Shown: piece by piece, positions 22,062 to 33,381 of the stretch
How the letters are laid out: each line of letters opens with the position of its first letter
Position numbering within the stretch: position 1 is the first letter of the stretch
DNA from: Branchipolynoe longqiensis
Lineage: Eukaryota > Annelida > Polychaeta > Phyllodocida > Polynoidae
NCBI GenBank assembly: GCA_030323885.1
Contig: CM059189.1
Location: 46,817,015 to 46,881,014 of the forward strand
Reading direction: 5' to 3'
DNA length: 64,000 nt
Program-made: the position numbers and the translations under genes
Notes under the pieces: model-generated
Told to the model about the DNA's origin: nothing
The model's database searches: none
Seen by the model: only the letters and a program-made list of their open reading frames with translations

Positions 22062-22741
22062 TACCCCTGTCACGCTACGATGTAACGAGCAAAAGTAAGC
22101 CTGACGTGATCACGTTTCGTCATTACATTGACGTACGTTGGGCTACGTCAGAATGACGTTAGACTGACATCGAGCTACGTCATGTTACATCGTGTTACGT
22201 CGGTGCGCGTCAAAGTTTTGAACCTGTTCAAAACTTTTGCCTTAACTCGAACGTAAGGGTTTACATTCGCCGTATGTTCTGTACACGTTCTGCGAACGTC
22301 AATGACGTTAAACGGACGTTAGTCAAACGCTGCTCACTACATTCAATTACGTTCCACTATGTTGACCCACATTAAACCAAGTGGAAACGTCCACGCGGCA
22401 TAATGGGAACGTAAGGAGAACGTCAGGAGAACGTCAGGAGAACGTCAGGAGAACGTCAGGAGAACGTACGTTCAACGTTTTGCCACAGTGTCATAACGTA
22501 TGTAACGTCATGTAACGTTCTTCTGGCGATGGAATAACGTTCATAATGTTCCGTGAGCGTAATGACGCTGTCCTCTCTCGTTGAATGACGGTATCACTAC
22601 GCTTTACCGATGTTACGCTCTCGTCCACTACGCTGCATCCACGTTCAACTTGTGCCCAAATTTGCATACTACGCCGAGAAGTTCAACGTTTTTCACATTC
22701 TCCCTCTGCTGACGTCGTCACGTCGTAGTGTGACAGCCCCA
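22062..22741 (-). mobile_element. H2 element, reversed copy
   Basis: Left TACCCCTGTCACGCTACG, right GTAGTGTGACAGCCCCA; TAA left and TAC right. ACGT-word core with four tandem AACGTCAGGAG units at 22412-22460. Palindrome AGTTTTGAACCTGTTCAAAA at 22215-22234. Confidence 0.92.
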
Positions 22742-23280
22742 TACGACCCTTTTCCTTGGCCCTTTTATTTCGGTGACACACTTATCTAGACTCTATCCTT
22801 TCCCTACCTGATGTCCCAAAACAAGAATATAAAAACCCATAGCCAAATAGAAAAGGTGGGCAGAAAATTGATTACTAAATTATTATACAAGATTCCTAAA
22901 TAGAAAATCATAGCACTCTTTTCCCACCAAATCTTGAAAATATCCTTATTTTGTTCGCCGACATCAAATATATGTGTATTGGAACGAAAATTGATCATTT
23001 CTTTTAGATTTATTTGAACTTTCACAGGATCTTTAAGGAACGCCCGACGTTGGAATCTACTTGTGAGAGCATTAGGAGGAGGGTGGACAGGGTAGATGGG
23101 ATGGGGGGGGGGGGGAAGAGCCCGGCAGGGGGCGTGTGGTATGGGGCGTGGCATGCCACTATATACAGAGGATTATGTACACTGAGCTCAAAATCACTAA
23201 ATCCCTTTCACAATCCGACGCAAAAGCAAATCCCTGAATCCGGAAGATTAAAAATAGGAACTTCAGGAGAGGAAAGGAGA
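22742..23280. other. unassigned, up to gap
   Basis: No repeat family or gene recognised. G-rich at 23102-23115. Confidence 0.35.
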
Positions 23281-23779
23281 NNNNNNNNNNNNNNNNNNNN
23301 NNNNNNNNNNNNNNNNNNNNNNNNNNNNNNNNNNNNNNNNNNNNNNNNNNNNNNNNNNNNNNNNNNNNNNNNNNNNNNNNNNNNNNNNNNNNNNNNNNNN
23401 NNNNNNNNNNNNNNNNNNNNNNNNNNNNNNNNNNNNNNNNNNNNNNNNNNNNNNNNNNNNNNNNNNNNNNNNNNNNNNNNNNNNNNNNNNNNNNNNNNNN
23501 NNNNNNNNNNNNNNNNNNNNNNNNNNNNNNNNNNNNNNNNNNNNNNNNNNNNNNNNNNNNNNNNNNNNNNNNNNNNNNNNNNNNNNNNNNNNNNNNNNNN
23601 NNNNNNNNNNNNNNNNNNNNNNNNNNNNNNNNNNNNNNNNNNNNNNNNNNNNNNNNNNNNNNNNNNNNNNNNNNNNNNNNNNNNNNNNNNNNNNNNNNNN
23701 NNNNNNNNNNNNNNNNNNNNNNNNNNNNNNNNNNNNNNNNNNNNNNNNNNNNNNNNNNNNNNNNNNNNNNNNNNNNNNN
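23281..23779. other. assembly gap (N)
   Basis: 499 undetermined bases next to a C-rich tract, a common cause of sequencing failure. ORFs across the gap are meaningless. Confidence 1.
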
Positions 23780-23904
23780 TGTTGGGGGGGAGTGTGTGAA
23801 GTGTGAATGTGATTGGAGGTGCAGTGCGTGTGTTACAGTGCCCTGAGTCTGATAAAAGTGCCAACGTGAATGTGCAGTGAATGAAGGAGACCCTTTTTGT
23901 GGTG

Positions 23905-24110
23905 GGGCTCCCCCCCCTTCCCGCCCCCCCCCCCACCCCCTCCCTTTCCCTCCTCCCCCCCTCCCCCCCTCCCCCCCTCCCCCTCCCTCCCCCCTCCCTC
24001 CCCCCCCCCCCCCTCCCCCTCCCCCCCTCCCTCCCCCCTCCCCCCTCCTCCCCCCCCCCCTCCCCCTCCCTCCCCCCTCCTCCCTCCCCCCCCCTTCCTC
24101 CCCCCTCCGT
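23905..24110 (+). repeat. C-rich tract (CCCCCCTCCC)n
   Basis: Almost pure C with scattered T; quadruplex-forming potential on the minus strand. Pro-rich and Gly-rich ORFs are artefacts. Confidence 0.95.
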
Positions 24111-24300
24111 ACGCCGTGCCTCTTACCCCGGGTGCAGTCTTGACCCTCGTCCCCCCGGTTCGCTGCTTCACTAGTGAAACGGTGTAACACCACCGGAAAA
24201 AAGCGTGGCATCGTGTGCATGTGCCTATGTGTGCATATGCATGTATGCATGTGTGTGCACTCCGTGGTTGGTGGGTAACCTTCAACGCAATCCCACGACC
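24111..24300. other. short unassigned stretch
   Basis: Nothing recognised. Confidence 0.35.
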
Positions 24301-24306
24301 CCCACC

Positions 24307-24395
24307 CTCCTCTTCCTCCTCCTCTTCCTCCTCCTCTTCCTCCTCAGCCTTCTTTTCCTCCTCAGCCTCCTCTTCCTCCTCTTCCTGCTCCTGCC
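24307..24395 (+). repeat. (TCCTCCTCT)n microsatellite
   Basis: TCTTCCTCC repeats with minor variation. Confidence 0.9.
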
Positions 24396-24429
24396 TCTAT
24401 GGACGTGAGAAGCAGGACAGGGGCACCCA

Positions 24430-25525
24430 TACCATGGAGTGCTCTACAGGGTTGTTATACAGACTTTCACCTGAGTAGGCAGGGCCACACACTGGAGTGT
24501 ACTCCAGAGTTGTAATACAGACGTTCACCTGAGGAGGCAGGGCCACACACTGGAGTGTACTCCAGGGTTGTAACACACGTTCACCTGAGTAGGAAGAGCC
24601 ACACACTGGAGTGTACTCCAGGGTTGTAAAACAAGTTCACCTGAGTAGGAAGGGCCACACACTGGAGTGTACTCCAGGGTTGTAACACACGTTCACCTGA
24701 GTAGGAAGGGCCACACACTGGAGTATACTCCAGGGTTGTAACACACGTTCACCTGAGTAGGAGGGGCCACACACTGGAGTGTACTCAAGGGTTGTAATAC
24801 AAGTTCACCTGAGTAGGCAGGGCCACACACTGGAGTGTACTCCAGGGTTGTAATACGCATGTTCACCTGAGTAGGCAGGGCCACACGCTGGAGTCCCTAC
24901 TCCAGGGTTGTAACACACGTTCACCTGAGTAGGAGGGGGCCACACACTGGAGTGTACTCCAGGGTTGTAATACAAGTTCACCTGAGTAGGCAAGGCCACA
25001 CACTGGAGTGTACTCCAGGGTTGTAACACACGTTCACCTTAGTATGTAGGGCCACACACTGGAGTGTACTCCAGGGTTGTAATACAAGTTCACCTGAGTA
25101 GACAGGGCCACACACTGGAGTGTATTCCAGGGATGTAATATAAGTTCACCTGAGTATGCAGGGCCACACACTGGAGTGTACTCCGGTGTTGTTATATACA
25201 CGTTCACAAAGGTAGACAGGGGCACACACTGGAGTCTACTGCAGGGTTGTAATACACATGTTCACCTGAGTAGGCAGGGCCACACGCTGGAGTGTACTCC
25301 AGGGTTGTAACACATTTACCTGAGTAGGAAAGGCCGCACACTGGAGTGTACTCCAGGGTTGTAATACAAGTTCAGCTGAGTAGGCAGGGCCACACACTGG
25401 AGTGTACTCCGGGGTTGTTATATACACATTCACCAAGGTAGGCAGGGCCACACACTGGAGTGTACTCCAGGGTTGCAATACGCATGTTCACCTAGACAGG
25501 TAGGACACACACACTGGAGTGTTGT
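24430..25525 (+). repeat. 60-bp minisatellite with internal dyad
   Basis: About 18 head-to-tail units. Each has GGGCCACACACTGGAGTG followed by TACTCCAGGGTTGTAA, a variable link (TACAAG, CACACG or TACGCATG) and TTCACCTGAGTAGG. CTGGAGTGTACTCCAG is a perfect 16-bp palindrome. Repeating minus-strand peptides are a by-product. Confidence 0.96.
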
Positions 25526-26158
25526 GATCCACAACGCTGTTGTTGTCGGTGGTACTGGTAGTGGTGTAACTTTGTGTGGTGTGTGGCTGCGGGTGGTGTG
25601 TGTGTCTTGGTGTGACTGTGTGTAGCGGGGATTGAATCGATGTGTGCGTGTGGTTGGGGGGGTGGGGGTGGGAGGGGGGCAGTGGTTGTTCGGGGAAGTT
25701 CGGATCGTGTGAACTCAGTGTCAGTCTGAGCCTCACTGTGGATGGGCGTGGAGCGTAGCCAAAAGGTGTGTGTGTGTCTGGGTGGGTGGGTGTTGGGTGG
25801 GTGTGGGTGTGGGTGTGAGTGTGGGTGTGTGTTGGGTGGGGTGGTGGGGGTGAATGAGTAACGTTGGTAACGTTCGGACAAGCGTCAGGGGTGCCGGGCC
25901 AACTCTCTGAGTCATTACAACAGTTTGAGGTCACCCTGGTACTATTAGTAGTAAGCCCTGGCCAGGCACCATCGCTTGTTTTTGGGGAGTTTTCAGTCGC
26001 ATTGGTGCGCTGAAGGCTGCACATCTGCAGCACTGAATGGGCACCGCTGAAAGCAGTCCTATGTGGTCGGGAGTTGGCATCCGATGGGCAGTGGTCAGAG
26101 AAATTGGTGGGGGCGGGGGAGTGGAGGGGGGAGGAAGGAAAGCATGCTGTAAATGTTG
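25526..26158. other. GT/GGGT-rich stretch then unassigned
   Basis: GT-rich from 25560 to 25855 with GGGTGTGGGTGTG runs; 25860-26158 unrecognised. Confidence 0.5.
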
Positions 26159-26195
26159 TTGTTGGTTAGGGTTTTACGTCCTAGCAACACAAATT
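26156..26195 (-). mobile_element. SINE-A tail scrap
   Basis: GTTTTACGTCCTAGCAACAC only. Confidence 0.7.
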
Positions 26196-26373
26196 GGATA
26201 CTAGTATGACTGAATAAGTGTAATGCATATATGAGTGGTTTCACTCACTTCTCTTTTTGTTTATGTCGTCTGTCTATGCTATCCAGTCTATTCCTTGTCT
26301 ATTTCCAGCTGAATAGCTAGTTGAATGTACAATTGTGTGAATGGCATTGTCATTATGATTTATAGTACTGTAA

Positions 26374-26856
26374 AGCCATTGTCGCACCGTACCGGACTGA
26401 GTACCGGAACACCGGATAAAGAATGTTCTAGTCCGGTGTTGTCCGGTGAAGAAATCTATCGAAATGTATCGAAATGGAGTGTAAAATTGGGTTAATTGCC
26501 GCTGGACAACCGGATAAGTACCGTACATGTACCGTACATGTACCGGAAGAGAACCGGACGAGAACCGGACACGTAACGGATGTGTACCGGACAAACCGGT
26601 CACCACCGGATGTGTACCGGACATGTACGGATGGGTACCGGACATGTACCGGAAAAACCGGACACCAACCGGACACCTCAGTCCGGCGGTGTCCGGCAGA
26701 AGTTTTGAACACGCTCAAAACTTGTACCGGAGACCGCCGGACACCACCGGACACCGCCGGATGGTTACCGGATGGTACCCGAACATCGCCGTACACAACC
26801 GGACAGTGTCCGGTTCTCGTCCGTTTCCCCCAATCCGGTGCGGTGTGACAATGGCT
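26374..26856 (+). mobile_element. H1 element
   Basis: Left AGCCATTGTCGCACCGTACC, right GGTGTGACAATGGCT; TAA at 26371-26373 and 26857-26859. Core of ACCGGACACC and TACCGGACATG words. Palindrome AGTTTTGAACACGCTCAAAA at 26701-26720, about 150 bp from the right end. Confidence 0.93.
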
Positions 26857-26959
26857 TAAACAACAATATCTACTGCACTGTCACAATGATGTGTTTCATT
26901 GTCATAGTCACAGCATTGATACAATGATTTACAGTCCTGTTGTAATGATTCACAGTAAA

Positions 26960-27328
26960 GCCACTGTCACACATCACCGGATTGGAGGAAACGGAAAGAA
27001 ACCGAACAAAGTCTGTTCATCGTCCGGTTTGTGTCTGTACAAGTTTTGAACATGCACAAAACTTGGAACGGCTGCCGCTGGATTGACGTCTATGGTTCTT
27101 GTCCGGTTTGAGTTTGTTTCGTCCGTTGGCCAGCTGTTCATGTCCGTTTCATGTCTGTTTCATGTCCGTTTCATGTCCGTTTCATGTCCGTTTCATGTCC
27201 GTTTCATGTCCGTTTCATGTCCGTTCGCCCAGTGGCCTTTTGGCACATTTTAATACATTTCGATACTTATGACGCCCGGACTAGACAATTCTGTCCGTTG
27301 CTCAATCCAATGATGTGTGACAGGGGCT
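26960..27328 (-). mobile_element. H1 element, short reversed copy
   Basis: Left AGCCACTGTCACACATCACC, right GATGTGTGACAGGGGCT; flanks TAA and TTA. The core has six tandem TTTCATGTCCG units at 27145-27225. Palindrome AAGTTTTGAACATGCACAAA at 27041-27060. Confidence 0.9.
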
Positions 27329-27420
27329 TTATATCACGTCAGTGTTATTTATAATTTACACACCAATTTTCCAATATTCCAGACTACTGCCATAAACCCC
27401 TTACATAGCTAGTTCGAATG

Positions 27421-27755
27421 ACAAAAGCTCTCTTCTACTGTGAACTTGGAAAACGATGCAGAAATCAAGGTGATCAGAGGAAAAGGTTCAAGAACTCCCT
27501 TAAAAGTTAAATACAATGTGAAGAAATGTAATGTCAACACTACAACCTGGGAAACAGTGGCCAAGGACAGGAGTTGATGGCGTGCTTCTATTCGCAAAGG
27601 CATAACACAGTTTGAAACTGATCATATAGCTCAAGCTAAACAAAGTGTCAGCAGAGAAAAGATCATCTCGATCATGTACCAGACTCTGACTGGAGCTACA
27701 CAAACACATCCAACATGCCACGGCACATTCCAAGCACAAATTGGATGAGTTCACA
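27421..27755 (+). pseudogene. second LINE 3' remnant with zinc-finger scrap
   Basis: Reads ALFYCELGKRCRNQGDQ then KRFKNSLK, then after a frame change NVNTTTWETVAKDRS, a stop, and WRASIRKGITQFETDHIAQA. It closes with CHGTFQAQIG, which resembles the C-terminal CxxC-type finger (RxRIG) of many animal LINE ORF2 proteins. The order of blocks matches the post-RT region seen at 6729-6986. At least one frameshift and two stops: inactive. Confidence 0.75.
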
Positions 27756-28204
27756 ACAAATGATGAGTTGCTGTCATTGTCACCTCTGATGAACAACCCA
27801 AAAAAACATAGCCAATGCAATATGGTTATACTGCTATACAATACCCATACATCACTATTAGTACAGGCTACATGATACACTATCCCACTGTAAGAATGTG
27901 TTCCAAGACTCGTAAAGCACCCAACCTGCCTTCAGTTTGGTTGAGAAGCTTGCAGCCATGACAAGACTAAATATATTCCCCTTTTGCTTTGTTTTTAAAC
28001 ACCCCAAAACAACACCTGATAATGCACAAAGTCGCCATACCTCTGTAGCTATATAAACAAAGAATCCTTTTTTTTACTCTCTCACAAGGCTGTCTAGGGT
28101 CATGGACAATGCTTGGATACTCTTCCAGAGTCTTCCACTCTCAACACAATAGGTCTATCCCGAGTTCCTCTCCGCTGGTTACTGAGGGGGAACTGAAGCT
28201 GTGA
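27756..28204. other. unassigned
   Basis: No repeat or exon recognised. Confidence 0.35.
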
Positions 28205-28963
28205 CCTGGGGCATATGCAGGAGTCAGTGTTAGCGAGGCAAAACGGTGTTTGGCGGCTATTCCGGTTTAGCGGCGAAAAAATGGTATGCAAGAGTCAGTG
28301 TTAGGCTTAACACCAAAGGCTTAACCGGTGTTACCTTACCCCTAAAGAATATTAGGTTTAGCGAGTTTATTAGGCCCAAATCTATTCAATGCTGTCATAT
28401 TTAACAGAATTACATACGCAATAAGTGAAATTTTATCAATTTAACCCTAAATTCGAAGCGTTATTAAGGCTACCGCCGCATTGGCGGCGATATTAATAGT
28501 TATATTTTCGAATCGACGAACGTAAAGTAAACAAATCGCCGCCGTTGCGACCGTCGCGTCAACGTCGACATCCATACTGGCCGACGTCTACACATTGGCG
28601 GCAATGTATTAGCGATTTGTTTACTTTACGCTCATCGATTCGAAAATATTAATATTAATATCGCCGCCATTACGGAGGCAGCGTTAATATTGCTTCGAAT
28701 TTAGGGTTAATTTCCTCAAATTTCACTTATTGCGTATTTAATTCTGTTAAATATGATAGCATTTAATAGATATAAGCCTAAAATATGGCTACAGACGCAG
28801 AGGGATTTCCCAAATCTATAAATAAATTCACGTTTAGCTATAATGAAAGTGTTACGCGCTCCTGCATATGACTTGACACAGTTCCCGACGTCGGTGATAG
28901 CTAAACGGTAATAGGCTCTAACACGAAACGCCGCTAACCCTGACTCCTGCATATGGCCCCTGG
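28205..28963 (-). mobile_element. FB750 fold-back element, copy A
   Basis: Ends CCTGGGGCATATGCAGGAG and CTCCTGCATATGGCCCCTGG. The two arms are inverted repeats over much of their length (TTAGGGTTAA near 28698 against TTAACCCTAAATTCGAAGC near 28441; AGTAAACAAATCG near 28528 against CGATTTGTTTACTTTACG near 28613). Roughly 750 bp could fold into one long imperfect hairpin. No ORF. Confidence 0.85.
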
Positions 28964-29055
28964 CGTGCTTACACAAGCGGAAGTAGGGTGGTTCTCCCTC
29001 CAAATGCTATCTTCTTAATACATGTCTGACCCATACTTTAAAGGTATTTTAAACC

Positions 29056-29172
29056 TATAACCAGACGGGGTGGCTAAATGAGTTCCAGTGCCCGCTTCCC
29101 ATATGCTAGGTCATAGCATATGAGATTTAACTCTGGCTGAGTCAAACCAATCATTTCAATGATATTTAGTTG
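29056..29172 (+). mobile_element. SINE head and half-body fragment
   Basis: GACGGGGTGGCTAAATGAG as the A-box region, a worn B box (GATTTAACTCTGG), then GAGTCAAACCAATCA. It is cut by the SINE-A that follows. Confidence 0.65.
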
Positions 29173-29183
29173 CTATCCGATAG

Positions 29184-29515
29184 TTGTTGTTGTTTTACGT
29201 CCTAGCAACATCTAAGGTCATATCAGGACGAATACCGACTTGTGACAGTGCGCACTCATGGCGACTTTATAGTGCTGTCCCACTGGGAAACCAGGCCACC
29301 GGCACCATGACCTGGTATCCCACTCAGTCACATTATCCTGACACTGAGCACACCAGTCCTTGCCCTATCCTAATAATGCCGAGCACCTGGCTAGGAAGCG
29401 ACAAGTATCAATTTTAAAGTCATTGGTTTGACTCGACTGGGACTCGAACCCACGACCCCACGATCTACCAGCACGGGAGACGGACGCTCTAACTCATTCG
29501 GCCATCCCGTCTGGT
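29184..29515 (-). mobile_element. SINE-A, full length, with target duplication
   Basis: Flanked by CTATCCGATAG at 29173-29183 and 29516-29526, exact over 11 bp. Tail TTGTTGTTTTACGTCCTAGC, full body, B box GGACTCGAACCC reversed, A box CTAACTCATTCGGCCATCC reversed. The best reference copy of the family. Confidence 0.96.
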
Positions 29516-29611
29516 CTATCCGATAGTAGTGTAGGTTTATCAGTGGATGTTAGGAGAAGGCGGAATGGCCAGTGACAAATATGACACCCAGTTCAATCTC
29601 AGGGTTGGATC

Positions 29612-29795
29612 TGTAGTGGTCTGCCCTGACCTCCCAGGCAAGTAACCACATAGACAGGTAGGCGTGGGTAGTGTGGTGATATCAGGGAGCCTGGGTGGTG
29701 TAATGGTTAGCACACTGGCCCGGAATGCAAAGAGATGTGGGTTCGAGTCCCGCTCTAGGCGCAATATTTCCCATTTTCATCACCCCCCCATGACA
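29612..29795 (+). mobile_element. SINE-C, copy 1 of a direct pair
   Basis: A leader (GTAGTGGTCTGCCCTGAC to GGTAGGCGTGGGTAGTG) precedes a tRNA-like core: GGTGGTGTAATGGTTAGCAC (A-box region), then GGGTTCGAGTCCCGC (B box), then GGCGCAATATTTCCC. Confidence 0.8.
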
Positions 29796-29937
29796 CTGGT
29801 TGCTGTGATCATGATCCTGTACAAGCTTTGCGCTGTATGGTTGGTGAACCTACTCTGTGTATGTATGTGTTAGTGCATTGCCTGTATGTATGTAATTGTA
29901 AGCATTAAAAGACTTACAATTCCAGGGGGATGAGTGT

Positions 29938-30114
29938 AGTGGTCTGCACTGACATCTCAGGCAAGTAACCACATAGACAGGTAGGCGTGGGTAGTGTGGT
30001 GATATCAGGGAGCCTGGGTGGTGTAATGGTTAGCACACTGGCCCGGAATGCAAAGAGATGTGGGTTCGAGTCCCGCTCTAGGCGCAATATTTCCCATTTT
30101 CATCACCCCCATGA
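29938..30114 (+). mobile_element. SINE-C, copy 2 of a direct pair
   Basis: Near-identical to 29612-29795, 326 bp downstream. The near-identity across leader and core suggests a recent segmental duplication rather than two insertions. Confidence 0.8.
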
Positions 30115-30768
30115 CAGATCCATAGCCGAGTGATTTTTATTTAAGTCTTCAAAAATATATACTTGTCATTACATTTCATAAGGGCTTCGCATTATTAGGA
30201 TAAGTAAGTAAGGAAGTATGTAAGGAATGTAGTGATCAGTATCAGGATAAAACTGGGTGAACAGTAGATCATAGTACCAGTGGTACAGAACGCCAATGGG
30301 AAAGTACTATAAAGCAGCTACACATGCACAGCGTCACATATCTGCATCTGATGATCGCGGACACAAAACCCAAATCACTCACGCTAGCTGTTAACTTTCA
30401 CACTGGGTGGTGGTCCCCCTCCCCACCATCTTATTTACACACAGCTACCAGCTGACTGTATGGTGGACCTATCTTACGGTTACACCCTCATCACACCAAA
30501 CTAGTTCTCAAAACGGCCGACCATGTTCTAAAACGGGCTGTTGTCCAGGTAGAATGTGGTCGCAGAGACAATTTTGGGCACGGTCAAAGTTCTGGAGCAC
30601 CATTCCGTTCTAGCCCATGCATTCCATTAGTAAAAAGACCGTAAAAGGTTGCTACTAGATCCATTCCATTCGCACACAGTTTGAGTCCATTCAGCAACAT
30701 TTTCAAGAATATAGTGAGAACTAGTTTGGTGTGATGGGGGTATTAGACAGCGCCAACTGTTTGACACG
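30115..30768. other. unassigned
   Basis: TTCTCAAAACGGCC at 30505 and worn SINE body traces near 30160-30250 (ATACTTGTCATTAC; CATTATTAGGATAAG). No gene recognised. Confidence 0.35.
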
Positions 30769-31510
30769 CCTGGGGCCATATGCAGGAGTCAGTGTTAGCG
30801 GGGTTTGGTGTTAGAGCCTATTACCAGTTAGCTATCGCCGACATCGCGGACTGTGTCAAGTCGTATGCAGGAGCGCGTAACACTTTCATTATAGCTAAAC
30901 GTGAATTTATTTATAGATTTAGGAAATCCCTCTGCGTCTGTAGCGATATATTAGGCTTAAATATATTAAATGCGATCATATTTAACAGAATTAAATACGT
31001 AATAAGTGAAATTTGAGGAAATTAACCCTAAATTCAAAGCAATATTAATGCTGCCGCCGTAACGGCGGCGATATTAATATTTATATGTTCGAATCGACGA
31101 GCATAAAGTAAACAAATCGCCGCAGCTGCCGCATCGACGTCGCTTTCCATACTGGCAGCGGCGGTGATTTGTTTACTTTACGTTCGTCGATTTGAACATA
31201 TAAATATTAATATCGCCACTGTTGCAGCACCAGCATTAATATTGCTTCGAATTTAGGGTTAATTTGAATAAATTTCACTTATTGCGTATATAATTCTGTT
31301 AAATATGATAGCATTTAATAGATTTAGACATAACCTTACGCTAACACCGCCCGTAAACATCATATGAAACGGGGTTAGTGTCGTAGACATTAAACGCGCG
31401 GTGTTAGGCCTATCACTGACTCATGCATACCGACTTTTCGGCGCTAAATCAGAAATCCAGTCTAAACGCGTTTTGGCTCGATAACACCGCTTCCTGCATA
31501 TGGCCCCAGG
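30769..31510 (+). mobile_element. FB750 fold-back element, copy B
   Basis: Ends CCTGGGGCCATATGCAGGAG and CTGCATATGGCCCCAGG. Contains the same arms as copy A in the opposite direction (TGTAAACAAATCG-type and CCTAAATTC-type blocks on both sides of about 31150). Confidence 0.87.
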
Positions 31511-31643
31511 TGTCCATGGGGACACAGCATGACCAATGACGTCTTATTAAGTCTTGTCAATTACTAAATTGAGGCTGGTGATACTCTAACCGGAAAAGTA
31601 CTTACTTTTCTTATTCTTTGTTTTGTTTCTTTTCTGTTTACAG

Positions 31644-31666
31644 TCCCCTCCCGGGTCGAACAGGAG
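31644..31666 (+). other. possible 23-nt microexon
   Basis: A T-rich acceptor (TTCTTTTCTGTTTACAG ending at 31643) is followed 23 bases later by a consensus donor, GAG then GTGAGT, at 31664-31672. No reading frame or neighbouring exon supports it; it may be chance. Confidence 0.2.
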
Positions 31667-31671
31667 GTGAG

Positions 31672-32198
31672 TTGGGGGGACAGAGAGCAAGAGCGAACGA
31701 GAGAGAACGAGAGAGAGTGAGCGAGCGAGAGCGAACAATTAAGAGACCAAGCGAGGGAGAGCGAGTCGAGCGAATGAGAGAGTGAGTGAGCAAGCGCGGA
31801 AGCGAGATTGAGAGTGAGAATGAGAGTGAGAGGGCGAGGAAGAATGAGAGCGTGAGGGAGAGTGAGAGAGCAAGAGAGAAGGAGAGAGTGAGGGAGCGAG
31901 AAAGCGAGAGAGCAGGAAAATGCAGAGCGAGAGAGCAAAACAGCGAGAAAGCAAGAGAGTGAAAGAGCGAGGGACAAGGACAGTGCACGGAAGTGAGAAA
32001 GTGAGATAGCAGGAAAGCGAGAGCGCGAGAGTGAAAATGAGCGAGCGAGAGAGTGAAGGAGAAAAATGGAGAGCGAGAGAGTGGAACAGACAGTGACAGC
32101 AAAAGAGACAGCAAGAGCAAAGGAGAGAGCGAGCGAGTGAGAGCAAGAGAGAGGCAGAGAGGGAGATAGCGAGCAAGTGCGAGAGCAAGTGTGCGACG
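31672..32198 (+). repeat. purine-rich GAGAGAGCGA array
   Basis: Over 500 bp of GAGAGCGAGAGAGTGAG-like units, nearly all A and G on the + strand. Ser/Leu-rich minus-strand ORFs are artefacts. Confidence 0.93.
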
Positions 32199-32229
32199 GG
32201 GGGGGGGGGGGGGGGGGGGGGGAGGGGGC
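32199..32229 (+). repeat. G homopolymer
   Basis: G-run of over 20 at the boundary between the purine array and M735. Confidence 0.9.
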
Positions 32230-32248
32230 GAGTGCATGCTGCGATATC

Positions 32249-32943
32249 AATAGACTACATCACCATTCAATAGTGGCGCGGTGCATTGTGGGATGCATGG
32301 AAGAAAAACAAACCCGTGAGAAGCACATGGCACATGCTAATACACTGGGTGCAGCTAAAAAATATATATAATAAATTAAGATATTAATCTTTTATCCAGC
32401 ATTGCATTTACATCAATATAATCAGCACATCTTATGCCATGTGCATTTAGATTTTGAGAAATCTGGGCACTCAGACTAGTGTTAGAACCATAGCCAGAGT
32501 CACTTTTACTTATTTTATTCATGTATTTATTTATATCCTATGGTTAATGATATGTAGAACTAGAAAATTAGTAGGGTTAATCATATATTGGTTATATATT
32601 TCTCTGAAACAAGTGTCTGTTGAGACATTTGGCATTTTAATATTTAGAACAAGAATTAATAATAGTGATGTGGATATCAGCCTTAGAGTGACTGATTGTT
32701 TTGTATGTTTCTAAGCTCAAAATGTTTAACTGTGGCTAGTTTTGTCTTAGTTATATTCATCAGATCATTATATTGCATGTTTGCATACATGTTTATTACA
32801 AATTTTTATGTATTTCAATTAATTTTGAATAAAATGGAAGTTTTGCCATACACGTATCGGCAAACTCAATGGCCGTACACATTTGCTTTGCTGCCAACGC
32901 CGTTTTCAGCGCATGCGCAGTCGGAACGGCGATCTCGTCTATT
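32249..32943 (+). mobile_element. M735 TIR element, copy 3
   Basis: Ends AATAGACTACATCACC and GGCGATCTCGTCTATT. Same subterminal GGCGCGGTGCATTGTGGG and GCGCATGCGCAGTCGG blocks; internal deletions relative to the copy at 2323. Confidence 0.78.
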
Positions 32944-33380
32944 AGGAAGCCTTCAGAGCGGGTCACGTGGGACGTCACGTGGTGATCTATGACCTCGGTA
33001 CGTGCCACATGCGTTAGTTCGACTTGATCCGGTGTGTTTTGCTTGCAGCTCAACTCAGAGAAACACCAAAAGATGTCGGTGAACTGCAGCCATCAAAAAG
33101 TTGGTTTCCACCCACACACCCACAAAAAAAATCAATAATTTCTCTATGTTAGGTGGTTGGTGCACATGTAAGTTTTCACACCCAGTCCGCTTGAATTCAG
33201 GGACTGTTTGTCGCCATTGCGTTGGAGTTTTTACTGCTTGGATTTTATTTTTGGGGTGAAAATTGTTGGCTGGTGATAAGATATGTCGTAGCGTAGACGT
33301 AAATAATAATGTCATGTACACTGGGTACATACACGCATACATAAACACATATGCATGTCCATATATAAATATATATAGAG
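32944..33380. other. unassigned; one half of a distant direct repeat
   Basis: GCTTGCAGCTCAACTCAGAG at 33041 and following bases resemble 33402-33460 (GCTTGTAGCTCACTTCAGAG). Otherwise nothing recognised. Confidence 0.4.
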
Positions 33381-33381
33381 A

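Noticed and set aside
23014..24285. ORFs of up to 363 codons crossing 23281-23779
   Set aside because: They run through undetermined bases and a C-rich tract; not evidence of coding.
24397..25478. Repeating minus-strand peptides with CGPAYSGE-type units
   Set aside because: By-product of the 60-bp minisatellite; frames break at every length change.
29690..29770. Functional tRNA genes at the B-box matches of SINE copies
   Set aside because: Each is fused to a repeated SINE body and lacks a complete cloverleaf and a Pol III terminator directly after the acceptor stem.
31564..32250. 228-codon Ser/Leu-rich minus-strand ORF
   Set aside because: Translation of the GAGAGCGA purine array.
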